This document shows, piece after piece, positions 1-7,846 of a DNA stretch of 39,966 nt; the stretch's first letter is position 1, and every line of letters begins with the position of its first letter. The DNA lies in contig JAHHSQ010000011.1 of assembly GCA_020025135.1 (NCBI GenBank), positions 1 through 39,966 of the forward strand. The letters run 5' to 3'. The stretch is from Pectinatus sp. GTDB lineage: Bacteria > Bacillota > Negativicutes > Selenomonadales > Selenomonadaceae. Below the pieces are notes generated by a model. The model did not search any database. It saw nothing but the letters and a program-made list of their open reading frames with translations, and was not told where the DNA came from. Position numbers and translations under genes: made by a program.

Positions 1-339
1 CCTATCGAGTAATATTTTGTATTATCACCTCGATAATATCGATACAATATTTTAAAAACAAAATATATATTTATTTTAACTGTTATTCTCCATCTACTAT
101 TTGAATATTCGTTATTGCAAGAAAATTTGCCTTTGCTTGCATATATCTCGGAGATAAGTATATACTATATATCAGTATTTTAGTCTTAATTGCAAATATA
201 TGCGGATAAATTAGTACTTTGTACACGTTCTTCATTATAACATTTTATCCCCAAAAAACTCAAGAATGAAAATATTTTATCATAAAAATACTTTTTAAAC
301 GATAGTGAACAATCTAAAAAATAACGACTTTTTATAAAA
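1..339. other. Intergenic stretch, no gene recognised
   Basis: Very AT-rich sequence at the window edge. I see no convincing ORF with a ribosome binding site, no RNA gene and no clean sigma-A promoter. A TATAAA-like box near 333-338 could serve the downstream ktrB leader, but it has no good -35 partner. The short minus-strand ORF through 186-428 has no ribosome binding site or recognisable domain and runs through the structured ktrB leader, so I do not call it. Confidence 0.5.
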
Positions 340-501
340 TAACGTGCCGTGCGAGAGAAAGCAGAGGTCTCTCCACAGCAAACGAATTTCCAGAAAGAAG
401 GGTGGTATAAATGCTCCTCCCTCTGCAAACATAGATATCTTGAATGCTCAGATGAAATCAGTTAAAGCACAATTATCATATCTATGTTTTGGCATTAATT
501 C
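340..501 (+). promoter_or_regulatory. Structured 5' leader of ktrB, riboswitch-like candidate
   Basis: Two adjoining structural domains precede ktrB. Domain 1 is closed by a perfect 7-bp pair, GCAGAGG (361-367) with CCTCTGC (420-426). Its 5' strand overlaps a competing hairpin, GAGAGA (353-358) with TCTCTC (368-373), so two exclusive folds are possible. Domain 2 is a perfect 9-bp stem, CATAGATAT (430-438) with ATATCTATG (478-486), followed directly by TTTT, 12 nt before the ATG. This aptamer-plus-platform arrangement is what the sequence shows. I could not match it to the c-di-AMP (ydaO), M-box, T-box or other classes I know. A role in potassium or c-di-AMP control is inference from the gene it precedes. 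Confidence 0.4.
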
Positions 502-1863
502 ATGCTTACTATTATTTCGTCCCATTTCAAACGTTTCACCACTTTAAATCCATATCAAATTTTAGTGCTCAGTTTTGCTAGCGTCATCTTAATCGGTGCC
601 TTTCTCTTTATGTTGCCGATTTCCGCTAAAAATGGAGTTGGACTTTCCTTCGTCAATGCCTTATTTATGTCCACTTCTGCCGTCTGTGTTACTGGCTTAT
701 CTGTCGTCGATACGGGTCGATATTTTTCCACCTTTGGCCAGATAATTCTTGCTATTTTAATTCAAATTGGCGGACTGGGCGTCATGACTTTAACCATGAC
801 ATTGGCCATTCTCGCCGGCAAACACATTCGCCTCAAAAACCGGTTGCTCATGCAAGAATCTCTCAATCTATTGACTTTTTCTGGTGTTGTCCGTCTGGTT
901 ATCAGCATCATCAAAACCACCTTTGCCTTTGAATTTATCGGCGGTACGCTGATGGGTATTCGCCTCTGTTATGATTATGGTTGGTATGGCTTCTACCTCG
1001 GTTACTGGCACGCCGTTTCCGCTTTCTGTAATGCTGGCTTTGACATCTTTGGCGGAACGACCATTTATCGCTATCTCACTTCCCCAATAATTTGCCTAAC
1101 CATCTGCTTTCTCATCATCTTTGGTGGTCTGGGCTTTAGTGTCCTCTCCGAGCTCGGCATGTTCTTGCGCAAGGAAGAAAAATGGGCTTTTATGTCTTTA
1201 CATACGAAAGTTGTCCTGCGTACCACGCTAGTTCTCCTATTACTCGGTGTAGTCGCCATTTTCTTTTTGGAATACTACAATTTTGCGACCATTGGAGCAT
1301 TGACCTTCTGGCAAAAATTACTCGCCTCTTTCTATCTATCTGTCACGCCTCGTACTGCCGGCTTTACCTTGATGAATATCGGGCAATTAGGACATGCCAC
1401 GCTCTTCTTCATCATCATATTGATGTTCATTGGGGCCTCTCCTGGGTCTACTGGTGGCGGTATCAAAACTACTACCTTTACTGTTATCTTTGCTTCCATT
1501 ATGAGTATTATTCGCGGCAACAAAGATGTCGTGGTCTTTAATCGGCGTTTAGAAACAGATATCATCTTAAAATCCTTGACCATTTTCTTTGTTTCCATGG
1601 CTGTAGTGGTTGGGGCAACAATGTACATTTCCATTCGCGAGCATTTCGCTTTCATCCGCATTTTATTTGAAGTTGTTTCCGCCTTTGCCACTGTCGGCCT
1701 CTCCACTGGCATTACTTCTATGCTCTCCAGTAGCAGCAAACTTGTACTTATCATCATCATGCTGATTGGTAGGGTCGGCGTTATGACCTTTGCTCTTTCC
1801 CTATCCATGAAACATAAAAAAGACAATGTTCATTTACCACCTGGAAAAATCAGTATCGGTTAA
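502..1863 (+). CDS. ktrB: KtrB/TrkH-family potassium channel-like transporter subunit
   Basis: A 453-residue, strongly hydrophobic protein of the SKT (KtrB/TrkH/HKT) superfamily. It imports K+, usually with Na+ dependence, as a membrane dimer gated by the KtrA ring. The four pore-loop filter segments are visible: TSAVCVTGLS near residues 58-67, SAFCNAGFD near 173-181, SVTPRTAGFT near 280-289 and SAFATVGLSTG near 393-403, each with its filter glycine. The gating stretch GASPGSTGGGIKTTT (about 311-325) is also present. Length is typical for KtrB and shorter than TrkH. The ribosome binding site before the ATG is weak, and this ATG lies just after a hairpin with a U-run. The partner ktrA is 5 kb away on the other strand rather than adjacent. 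Confidence 0.93.
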   Translation: MLTIISSHFKRFTTLNPYQILVLSFASVILIGAFLFMLPISAKNGVGLSFVNALFMSTSAVCVTGLSVVDTGRYFSTFGQIILAILIQIGGLGVMTLTMTLAILAGKHIRLKNRLLMQESLNLLTFSGVVRLVISIIKTTFAFEFIGGTLMGIRLCYDYGWYGFYLGYWHAVSAFCNAGFDIFGGTTIYRYLTSPIICLTICFLIIFGGLGFSVLSELGMFLRKEEKWAFMSLHTKVVLRTTLVLLLLGVVAIFFLEYYNFATIGALTFWQKLLASFYLSVTPRTAGFTLMNIGQLGHATLFFIIILMFIGASPGSTGGGIKTTTFTVIFASIMSIIRGNKDVVVFNRRLETDIILKSLTIFFVSMAVVVGATMYISIREHFAFIRILFEVVSAFATVGLSTGITSMLSSSSKLVLIIIMLIGRVGVMTFALSLSMKHKKDNVHLPPGKISIG

Positions 1864-1882
1864 AATATCACAGAAATAGCAG

Positions 1883-1915
1883 AAAGGCTCATGACAGTTG
1901 TCATGAGCCTTTTTA
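1883..1915 (+). terminator. Rho-independent terminator of ktrB
   Basis: Perfect 13-bp stem AAAGGCTCATGAC / GTCATGAGCCTTT with a 4-nt loop AGTT, followed by a T-rich tract, 20 nt after the ktrB stop codon. The A-run on the other side could let it also work for the convergent mdtI-like gene. Confidence 0.9.
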
Positions 1916-1946
1916 TATTCAATAATACACATATTTTATATCTTTA

Positions 1947-2261
1947 TTATAAAACCAAAATGCTGACACCAACGCAGATGGAAAACAGGCCTAACCAGCT
2001 CAAACGACCCAATTCCACATGGAAAAAAATCTTGTCCATCATGGTAGTAGCTAACAAACCGAGGCCACCCCAGAAAGCATATGCCGTACTCAAATCCAAA
2101 GTCTGACAAGATTTCATCAAAAAGAAAAAGGCCGACACTGCTAACACAATAGCCGGAATACCATACTTCTTAATCCTAAACCTATTAGATAACTTCATCA
2201 AAACATTGGCACCTAAATCGCAACCAATCGCTAAAAATAAAAAAATGTAAGCTGTCAACAT
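1947..2261 (-). CDS. mdtI: SMR-family polyamine exporter subunit, MdtI-like
   Basis: A 104-residue four-helix membrane protein of the small multidrug resistance family. The segment LDLSTAYAFWGGLGLLATT matches the signature of the MdtI subunit of the MdtJI spermidine/putrescine exporter, which acts as a heterodimer in the cytoplasmic membrane. The membrane-embedded acid of helix 1, normally glutamate in the SMR family, is aspartate here (CDLGANVLMKLS, about residues 14-25). It follows mdtJ by 68 nt in one transcription unit. The ornithine decarboxylase 1.8 kb upstream supports a polyamine substrate. The symbol is assigned by resemblance; another paired SMR transporter is possible. Confidence 0.8.
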   Translation of the reverse strand: MLTAYIFLFLAIGCDLGANVLMKLSNRFRIKKYGIPAIVLAVSAFFFLMKSCQTLDLSTAYAFWGGLGLLATTMMDKIFFHVELGRLSWLGLFSICVGVSILVL

Positions 2262-2329
2262 ATAATATATACCTCAATTCACAATTTCGATAATTTACTA
2301 AAAATAATAGAACGTCAAAATCCATTGCT

Positions 2330-2692
2330 TTATGTATTGGACTGTTCTTGTTTTTTCGGACTAATTTTTTTCTTCACGGAATCACACTGCAAGATGACCA
2401 CGCCACAAACGATAAACATTATGCCTAAAATCTTATAAAGCGACAATGTTTCGTGGAACAAAAACCAACTGATAGCGGTGATGGCGGTAATTCCAACTCC
2501 TTCCCAAACGGCGAAAGTAATGCCCATGGGAATGCGCGCAATAGCTTTGGACAGGAAATAGTAAGAAAGTGCTATCGCAATTGAAATAATGCCTTGTGCT
2601 TCTATTGGGGAACTTTTGCTTAATACGGACATGACGCTTGTACCAACTACTTCAGTTATTATTGCTAAAAATAACATCATCCAATAAAACAC
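2330..2692 (-). CDS. mdtJ: SMR-family polyamine exporter subunit, MdtJ-like
   Basis: A 120-residue SMR-family protein with four hydrophobic helices. Helix 1 carries the canonical proton/substrate-coupling glutamate (IITEVVGTSVM, about residues 11-21). The stretch GITFAVWEGVGITAITAISWFLF is typical of MdtJ, including an acidic residue next to the loop tryptophan. The C-terminal tail is lysine-rich and hydrophilic. Translation starts at GTG behind a strong AAGGGAGGAGG ribosome binding site. It is the first gene of the pair with the MdtI-like subunit. SMR heterodimers are typically encoded side by side like this. Confidence 0.8.
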   Translation of the reverse strand: MFYWMMLFLAIITEVVGTSVMSVLSKSSPIEAQGIISIAIALSYYFLSKAIARIPMGITFAVWEGVGITAITAISWFLFHETLSLYKILGIMFIVCGVVILQCDSVKKKISPKKQEQSNT

Positions 2693-2730
2693 GATAACCC
2701 TCCTCCCTTAATAAACGAGCTTTAGAATAC

Positions 2731-2770
2731 AAAAAGACCACGCCTCTCTAAAGAACAAGATTTGTGGTCT
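2731..2770 (-). terminator. Terminator-like hairpin in the mdtJ leader
   Basis: On the minus strand AGACCAC (2770-2764) pairs perfectly with GTGGTCT (2741-2735). The loop is 22 nt and a run of five U follows. It lies about 40 nt before the mdtJ start, so it either ends the RNA that begins at the strong promoter near 3368 or attenuates readthrough into mdtJI. A TATAAT box at about 2787-2792 lies just upstream but has no good -35. Confidence 0.55.
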
Positions 2771-2985
2771 ACTTTTTAATATTTTAATTATACAAAGTCT
2801 ATATGTATAGTTACATACCTATAAAGGTATGAAAAGAATAATCTTCCAGCTCCCTGACTAGACAGACTACTCCCAAATATAAAAATTGAAATGAGATAGA
2901 CGTAAACTACCCCAAAATCTTATTTTAGAAATGCTGAGATTATTATTATTAAATTATAGTTTTACAGTCAATTTAATTTAGACCC

Positions 2986-3057
2986 CTATAATTCTCTAGG
3001 CAACGGCAAGCGATTCAGCGGAATCGCTATGCTTACACAGTTATTATTGATTTTCAT
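2986..3057 (-). CDS. 23-residue small ORF, leader-peptide candidate
   Basis: The ORF opens with ATG nine bases after a strong AAGGGGG ribosome binding site and encodes a 23-residue peptide ending IPLNRLPLPREL. A perfect 8-bp hairpin, AGCGATTC/GAATCGCT with a 4-nt loop (3009-3028), lies inside the coding sequence, as is common in translation-attenuation leaders. A near-consensus promoter on the same strand lies about 280 nt upstream. The ORF ends about 290 nt before mdtJ. I do not recognise the peptide. A regulatory nascent peptide sensing polyamines or their precursors is conceivable from the context alone; a chance ORF remains possible. Confidence 0.35.
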   Translation of the reverse strand: MKINNNCVSIAIPLNRLPLPREL

Positions 3058-3339
3058 AACAATTCCCCCTTTTTTAATAAAAGCCATTGATTTTAATAAC
3101 ACTCTCAATAATAAACGCGAAACGCAAAGACAAATCATAAAATCTACACTAGTGCAATCGGCAAATATCAATTCTTTTCATCTTTGCATATTCTACAAAT
3201 TTTCTTCCACCAGTAACCAACAATAACTGTCCAATGTATACGATAAAAACCACAATCAGGCGAGAAAATGGTTATACTGGCTTATGACGTACATTTTTCT
3301 AATTCATTCGAAAAATATACTAGTTTAACTTGTACTATA

Positions 3340-3368
3340 ATTATAGCATATATAATTTGTAAAGTCAA
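3340..3368 (-). promoter_or_regulatory. Strong sigma-A promoter reading toward mdtJI
   Basis: On the minus strand TTGACT (3368-3363), a 17-nt spacer and a perfect TATAAT (3345-3340). The expected start is near 3333. No annotated gene follows for 640 nt except the 23-codon ORF. Confidence 0.7.
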
Positions 3369-3727
3369 ACTAACGCCAACGCACAAATGTAAAAACATAA
3401 AACTGTTTATACGATTATAAGCACCTTTTTAGGCTAATTAATGTCTTTTCCTCTCTCGTTTCCCAGTTTTGCTCAGACTTGCATATCTAACAAAATTAAA
3501 ATACGGTCTACAACTAAAATATAGACGACCTTAGCCATTTCGTTCATATTAAGTTACTACTCTCAATAAAGTTCTTTTATGAATTTCTTGAACTGTCACT
3601 AAAGCACAAACTATATAAGATTTAGGATAGACCAATTTAGCTGTCAATCACATATAAGCCTACTTTCCTCAATTTATATAACTTAATGGTTATGTCTATA
3701 TACTAATTTAATACTTACTAATATGGC
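3369..3727. other. Gene-free AT-rich spacer
   Basis: I see no ORF with a credible ribosome binding site and no RNA gene signature here. The sequence lies between the minus-strand promoter at 3340-3368 and the two hairpins that close the decarboxylase unit. Confidence 0.5.
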
Positions 3728-3766
3728 AAAAGAACACTCCCTGACTAAAGTCACGAGTGTTCTTTT
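3728..3766. terminator. Second intrinsic terminator behind the decarboxylase
   Basis: AAAAGAACACTC (3728-3739) and TGAC pair with GTCA and GAGTGTTCTTTT (to 3766) around a TAAA loop. A/T tracts on both sides allow function in either direction. It lies 22 nt beyond the main decarboxylase terminator and probably acts as a backup. Confidence 0.7.
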
Positions 3767-3787
3767 CACTCTTAATAAAAATATAAA

Positions 3788-3827
3788 AAGAGGAGCCTGT
3801 CTACCCGTCAGGTAGCAGACTCCTCTT
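3788..3827 (-). terminator. Rho-independent terminator of ornithine decarboxylase
   Basis: AAGAGGAG pairs with CTCCTCTT, then CTG with CAG and CTAC with GTAG, around a 7-nt loop. The minus-strand U-tract TTTTTATATTTTT follows. It is about 190 nt beyond the decarboxylase stop codon. Confidence 0.85.
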
Positions 3828-4019
3828 CCACACATGATGCGATACTTATCTTCTCTCTTGCCATCAGCAAAGCGAAGCATCTATACCAACCATCTAGTGC
3901 CAAATATAAATTTCATACCGGAGCCGAGAAAGTCGCCTCTAGCAACTTTTCTCGACCTCATTCACTATAAGATTTTCACTATAAGATACAAACGAACTAA
4001 CAATCAAGCCACAAACTGC

Positions 4020-6227
4020 TTATTTGCAGCAGCAACCTTTACCTTCAGCATATTTTTCTTCAAATTCTTTTTTGAGAACATATGCATAGCCATGAATCTT
4101 GCCATCAGATTCTCTATTGAGGTATACACCTTGAATTTCTGGTGCGAAGCCTGGGAATTCATTGATACCTTCTTCGAGGATTTGGAAGTATTTCTGGGTG
4201 TTTTCGTTCCAAACTTCACCTGGAACAACAACGATAATTCCTGGAGGATATGGAAGAGCACCTTCAAGTCCAACACGACCAACAATCTTGTCGAGAGATA
4301 CCAATTCACCTTCATTACGCATTAAAGCGTACTGAGCTTTTTGTGGGTTGGTGAAGTACTTAGGTAATTCTGCCTTGCGGAACAACTTCTTCTGAATATC
4401 TTTTACGCTATTCTTCTTGTAGTAGTCATGCATTTCTTGGCAGAGCTGACGAATGGTATAGCCAGCATAACGTTCTTTATTAGCATTGTAAACGGAAGGC
4501 AATACTTCTTTCAAAGGACGGTCTTCTTTTACAGCCTGTTCCAAATGAGCGATTTGGGTAACGAGGTTTTGGAATTTGGTTTCAGTTTCTGCTGGGGTCA
4601 TCAAGAAGAGAATGGAGTTCAAGTCGCATTTTTCTGGAATGATGCCATTTTCACGCAAGTAGTTAGCGAGAATATTAGCAGGAATACCGAAATCTTCATA
4701 AGTACCGGTCTTAGCATCGATACCTGGTGTGGTGAGCATGAATTTGAATGGGTCAACGAAGTACTGGTTCTTGCCATAGCCTTCGAAGGAATGCCATTTT
4801 GCACCCGGTTCAAACTGGAAGAATTTCTTGTCGTTAGCGATTTCTTCAGTTGGATAATCCTGCCAAGGTTTTCCGTCAATCATGTCAGGAATGAACGGTT
4901 TAATCATGCTGCAACGAGCGAGTAAGTCTTTACGAGCATCAATACCCATCTTCAAGCAGTCCATCCAAAGTTTTCTGCCTGCTTCGCCGTCTTGCATTTT
5001 AGCATTGACATCGAGGGATGCAAACATTGGATAGAATGGGCTTGTGGAAGCATTGAGCATGAAGGAGTTGTTGAAACGTTTATGGTTACAATATCTTGCC
5101 TGACCTTTAATGTGGCTATCTTTCTTGTGAATCTGAGAGGTCTGGGAGAAACCAGCTTGTTGTTTGTGAACAGACTGAGTAACGAGGATACCTGGGTCAT
5201 CTTCTTTTAAGTCGATGAGAAGAGGAGAACATTCTTTCATCATTGGTACGAATTGTTCATAACCAACCCATGCAGAGTCGAAGAGGATGTAATCGCAGAG
5301 AGAACCGATTCTCTTAACAACCTGCTGTGCGTTGTAGATTGTACCATCATAGGTGCCGAGCTGAATGATTGCTAAGCGGAAAGGTCTTTCTTTCTTAGCA
5401 GCTTCTTCGCCGATTTCTTCTTTCAACAAGCCTCTGATGTAATCTTCTTCGAAGCAACGGTCATCAATACCACCGATGAAACCGAATGGGTTACGAGCTG
5501 TTTCCAAGTAAACAGGACGAGCACCACCGAGAATCAAAGCACCCTGAATAGCGGATTTATGGTTGTTACGGTCGAACAATACCAAATCGCCAGGGGTAAC
5601 AATAGCGCCGATAGCAACTTTGTTAGAAGAAGAAGTACCATTGAGGATGAAGTAGGTTTTATCTGCATTGTATACAGATGCAGCGTGCTTCTGACCTGCA
5701 CAAGCTGGACCTTCGTGAATCAAGAGGTCACCTAATTTTACGTCAGCGTTACAAATATCGGAGCGGAACAAGTTTTCTCCGTAGAATTCATAGAAGAAAC
5801 GTCCTGCTGGATGTTTGCGGAAGTACTGACCACCCTGATGACCTGGGCAATCGAAGTTGGAGTTACCATCTTCAACGTATTCAGCCAAGGTTTTGAAGAA
5901 TGGAGGGAGAAGGTTTTCTTCATACTTTGTAGCAGCTGCTTCGATAGCACGGCTATAAAGACGAGAGTCAAATTTTTCGGTATCTATAACATGATAGACT
6001 TTGTTCAATCTTTCGTTGTCAATTTCAGCATCGTCTAAACGAATCAAGAAGATAGGTACATTGAATTTAGTTGCATCGATTTCGTCGATGATGCAACCAC
6101 AGTCAGCACTAGTGAGAACTACTGCTGCAACATCAGTGTAATCTGTTTCTCCGATATGAACAATTTCTCTTGTAGTACAAAAATACTTTTCAGCATCTAA
6201 GCTACATGCAATTTTTAAGCTTGTCAA
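4020..6227 (-). CDS. speF: Inducible-type ornithine decarboxylase (SpeC/SpeF family)
   Basis: A 735-residue PLP enzyme of the prokaryotic fold-type I Orn/Lys/Arg decarboxylases, converting ornithine to putrescine and CO2. It has the N-terminal wing domain (about 1-105), the PLP domain with the Schiff-base lysine in SVHKQQAGFSQTS (K355 in this numbering, as in the Lactobacillus enzyme) and the C-terminal domain. The stretches HKRFNNSFML and DGKPWQDYPT closely resemble E. coli SpeC/SpeF, so ornithine is the best substrate guess; lysine cannot be excluded. I chose the TTG at 6227 because AAGGAGG lies 7 nt before it and the protein then aligns with the SpeC start; a GTG at 6254 would add nine residues. 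The tail ends in an odd cysteine cluster, GKGCCCK. It has its own promoter and terminator. Confidence 0.92.
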   Translation of the reverse strand: MTSLKIACSLDAEKYFCTTREIVHIGETDYTDVAAVVLTSADCGCIIDEIDATKFNVPIFLIRLDDAEIDNERLNKVYHVIDTEKFDSRLYSRAIEAAATKYEENLLPPFFKTLAEYVEDGNSNFDCPGHQGGQYFRKHPAGRFFYEFYGENLFRSDICNADVKLGDLLIHEGPACAGQKHAASVYNADKTYFILNGTSSSNKVAIGAIVTPGDLVLFDRNNHKSAIQGALILGGARPVYLETARNPFGFIGGIDDRCFEEDYIRGLLKEEIGEEAAKKERPFRLAIIQLGTYDGTIYNAQQVVKRIGSLCDYILFDSAWVGYEQFVPMMKECSPLLIDLKEDDPGILVTQSVHKQQAGFSQTSQIHKKDSHIKGQARYCNHKRFNNSFMLNASTSPFYPMFASLDVNAKMQDGEAGRKLWMDCLKMGIDARKDLLARCSMIKPFIPDMIDGKPWQDYPTEEIANDKKFFQFEPGAKWHSFEGYGKNQYFVDPFKFMLTTPGIDAKTGTYEDFGIPANILANYLRENGIIPEKCDLNSILFLMTPAETETKFQNLVTQIAHLEQAVKEDRPLKEVLPSVYNANKERYAGYTIRQLCQEMHDYYKKNSVKDIQKKLFRKAELPKYFTNPQKAQYALMRNEGELVSLDKIVGRVGLEGALPYPPGIIVVVPGEVWNENTQKYFQILEEGINEFPGFAPEIQGVYLNRESDGKIHGYAYVLKKEFEEKYAEGKGCCCK

Positions 6228-6387
6228 TTTTTTTCCTCCTTGTACTCTAAACACAGTCTAAACTAGACATTTGTACTCAGTTCGAGCACATTCTCTGCAT
6301 TTATGCAGAACAATTCGTTCATCTAATCGGCCAATTAGATACAGACAGATATATCTGACATCCTTCATGTATGTCCCACATATCTAT
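6228..6387 (-). promoter_or_regulatory. 160-nt structured leader of ornithine decarboxylase
   Basis: The mRNA leader between the predicted start near 6387 and the ribosome binding site holds small perfect hairpins. ATCTAAT/ATTAGAT closes a TGGCCG loop, TTCTGCAT/ATGCAGA lies nearer the gene, and a CAGATATATCTG palindrome lies nearer the promoter. I find no leader ORF comparable to SpeFL. The length and structure suggest post-initiation control, but this is inference. Confidence 0.35.
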
Positions 6388-6393
6388 GTAATA

Positions 6394-6423
6394 ATTATAC
6401 CGCTTATATGTTGACATAGTCAA
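6394..6423 (-). promoter_or_regulatory. Sigma-A promoter of ornithine decarboxylase
   Basis: On the minus strand TTGACT (6423-6418), an 18-nt spacer and a perfect TATAAT (6399-6394). It lies about 165 nt upstream of the TTG start. Confidence 0.8.
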
Positions 6424-6503
6424 TAGGAGTATACCAGTGAAAAACAGCCTTATATCAGTATTTTTCAGATAATTCAGCTTAATTGAGAGAATGCATTAAA
6501 AAA

Positions 6504-6534
6504 CCGCTATTCGACAAAAAAAGATGAATAGCGG
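6504..6534 (-). terminator. Rho-independent terminator of ktrA
   Basis: A perfect 9-bp stem, CCGCTATTC / GAATAGCGG, is followed on the minus strand by TTTTTT. It lies 155 nt beyond the ktrA stop. Confidence 0.85.
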
Positions 6535-6688
6535 AAAAAATTTTTGTTTCTTCATACTAAATTACATTCACATTTTCGGAAAATTTTTTCGTAGTTTTTG
6601 TTCTGTTCAAAGAATATTTATTAGAATATTTATTCAAATTTTATCATAAAGAAACAATAAATAACTGCCTATTATCAATAATGATAAA

Positions 6689-7357
6689 TCAGTCTAAACT
6701 TTCTAATTCATTGATATTATCATTTTCACCTACAACGACGACAATGTCATTTTGGTGTAGTTTTTCATCTGGTCGCGGAGAAATAATGACCTTATCACCA
6801 CGCTTAATAGCTACAACGTTGATATTGTATTTAGCACGCATATCTGATTCCACCAAGGTTTTATTGATAAAGGCACGTGGTACGGTAATTTCGGCGATAC
6901 TAAATTCCTTGGACAATTCAATGTAATCCATCACATTTGTAGATGCCAAGTTAAAAGCCACTCGTTGTGCCATATCGCGTTCTGGCGCAACTACTCTATC
7001 CGCACCAATTTTCGTTAAAACCTTGATTTGTAATGGATTGCGAGCCATGGCCACAATGTATTTAACACCAATCTCTTTCAACTGTAACGTAGTCATGATA
7101 TTAGCTTCAATATCTTCACCAATCGCCACGACCACAACATCGAAATTCAAAATCCCCAATTCTCGCAATGACTCCTCGTCAGTGGAATCAGCCTGTACGA
7201 CATGAGTGACCTCATAACTAAAATCTTCGACCTTCTGCATATTTTTATCTATAGCTAAAACGTCATATCCCATATCATATAAATTCTTGGCCACGTAACT
7301 GCCAAAACGCCCTAAACCAATGATGGCAAACTGCTTGTTGTTATTGACTACTTCCAT
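6689..7357 (-). CDS. ktrA: KtrA/TrkA-type K+ channel regulatory subunit (RCK domain)
   Basis: A 222-residue cytosolic regulator that forms an octameric ring on KtrB and gates K+ uptake in response to ATP/ADP and, in many Bacillota, c-di-AMP. The N-terminal RCK_N Rossmann fold is clear: AIIGLGRFGSYVA (about 11-23), then an acidic residue ending strand 2 (LAID). The RCK_C domain follows from about residue 140 with ITVPRAFINKTLVESD and VAIKRGDKVIISPRPDE. It lies 53 nt behind the 115-residue gene on the same strand and ends at a strong terminator. Its partner ktrB is 5 kb away on the opposite strand, so the two subunits are not in one operon. Confidence 0.93.
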   Translation of the reverse strand: MEVVNNNKQFAIIGLGRFGSYVAKNLYDMGYDVLAIDKNMQKVEDFSYEVTHVVQADSTDEESLRELGILNFDVVVVAIGEDIEANIMTTLQLKEIGVKYIVAMARNPLQIKVLTKIGADRVVAPERDMAQRVAFNLASTNVMDYIELSKEFSIAEITVPRAFINKTLVESDMRAKYNINVVAIKRGDKVIISPRPDEKLHQNDIVVVVGENDNINELESLD

Positions 7358-7410
7358 GATTTCATCTCTTTCATCTCTTTACTTCCAATATCTAAGAGCA
7401 CGATAAAAAA

Positions 7411-7758
7411 TTATTCAATCGGCTCATTCATATGTGCGATGACGTAATCAACTGGTCTACTCCAATCAATGTAAACATTGGAATATTCCCACAATCTCGT
7501 CAAAGCCAACTGAAAATTATCGACATTGGCCAACGGTTCGATGGTGATGGTCGTAAAATCATTCATCGTGTGATGTGGAATCTGCATGGTCTGCGGTTGA
7601 TGAAGATATTCCATAGCTTTTTCTATCGCCGCTTTATTCTTTAAAAATATTTGCACGGATTTCGTTTCAGGGTCATATTCTATATAACCGGTATCATCAT
7701 ATTTTTGCGCCGTAAAGCAACTAGCTGCCACTAAAAATTTGCCATTTTTATATTCCAT
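7411..7758 (-). CDS. Conserved-looking small protein of unknown function
   Basis: A 115-residue soluble protein with no signal peptide or membrane segment. The ATG follows a good ribosome binding site (AAAGGA with 8-nt spacing). The sequence alternates beta-like and helical stretches (KSVQIFLKNKAAIEKAMEYL; a C-terminal WSRPVDYVIAHMNEP). I recognise no family and assign no function. It lies 88 nt after the glycan-operon cytidylyltransferase and 53 nt before ktrA, so it is likely co-transcribed with ktrA and may be reached by readthrough from the glycan operon. Confidence 0.7.
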   Translation of the reverse strand: MEYKNGKFLVAASCFTAQKYDDTGYIEYDPETKSVQIFLKNKAAIEKAMEYLHQPQTMQIPHHTMNDFTTITIEPLANVDNFQLALTRLWEYSNVYIDWSRPVDYVIAHMNEPIE

Positions 7759-7846
7759 ATTTTGGTAATCCTTTCTATAACTAAATATTGGAAATCTATA
7801 TAATCTTCCTTTGTGAGTTATTTTACTAAAACTAAATATAATTCTC

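Noticed and set aside
340..430. T-box leader, because of AAGGGTGGTA near 398-407
   Set aside because: The rest of the T-box (ACCGCGG) and the stem I pattern are absent, and the gene downstream is a K+ transporter, not an amino-acid gene.
340..501. Known c-di-AMP (ydaO) or Mg2+ (M-box) riboswitch before ktrB
   Set aside because: I could not find the conserved blocks of either class, so I kept it as an unnamed leader.
1332..1826. 164-codon minus-strand ORF inside ktrB
   Set aside because: It is antisense to a clear KtrB coding sequence with intact pore motifs, and its composition is that of a shadow frame.
2720..2753. Antiterminator pairing CTTTAGA (2720-2726) with TCTAAAG (2747-2753) before mdtJ
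   Set aside because: The distal strand lies downstream of the U-run, so it would be made only after the termination decision.
3683..3880. Minus-strand ORF of 65 codons across 3683-3880
   Set aside because: It runs through two strong terminator hairpins and has no ribosome binding site.
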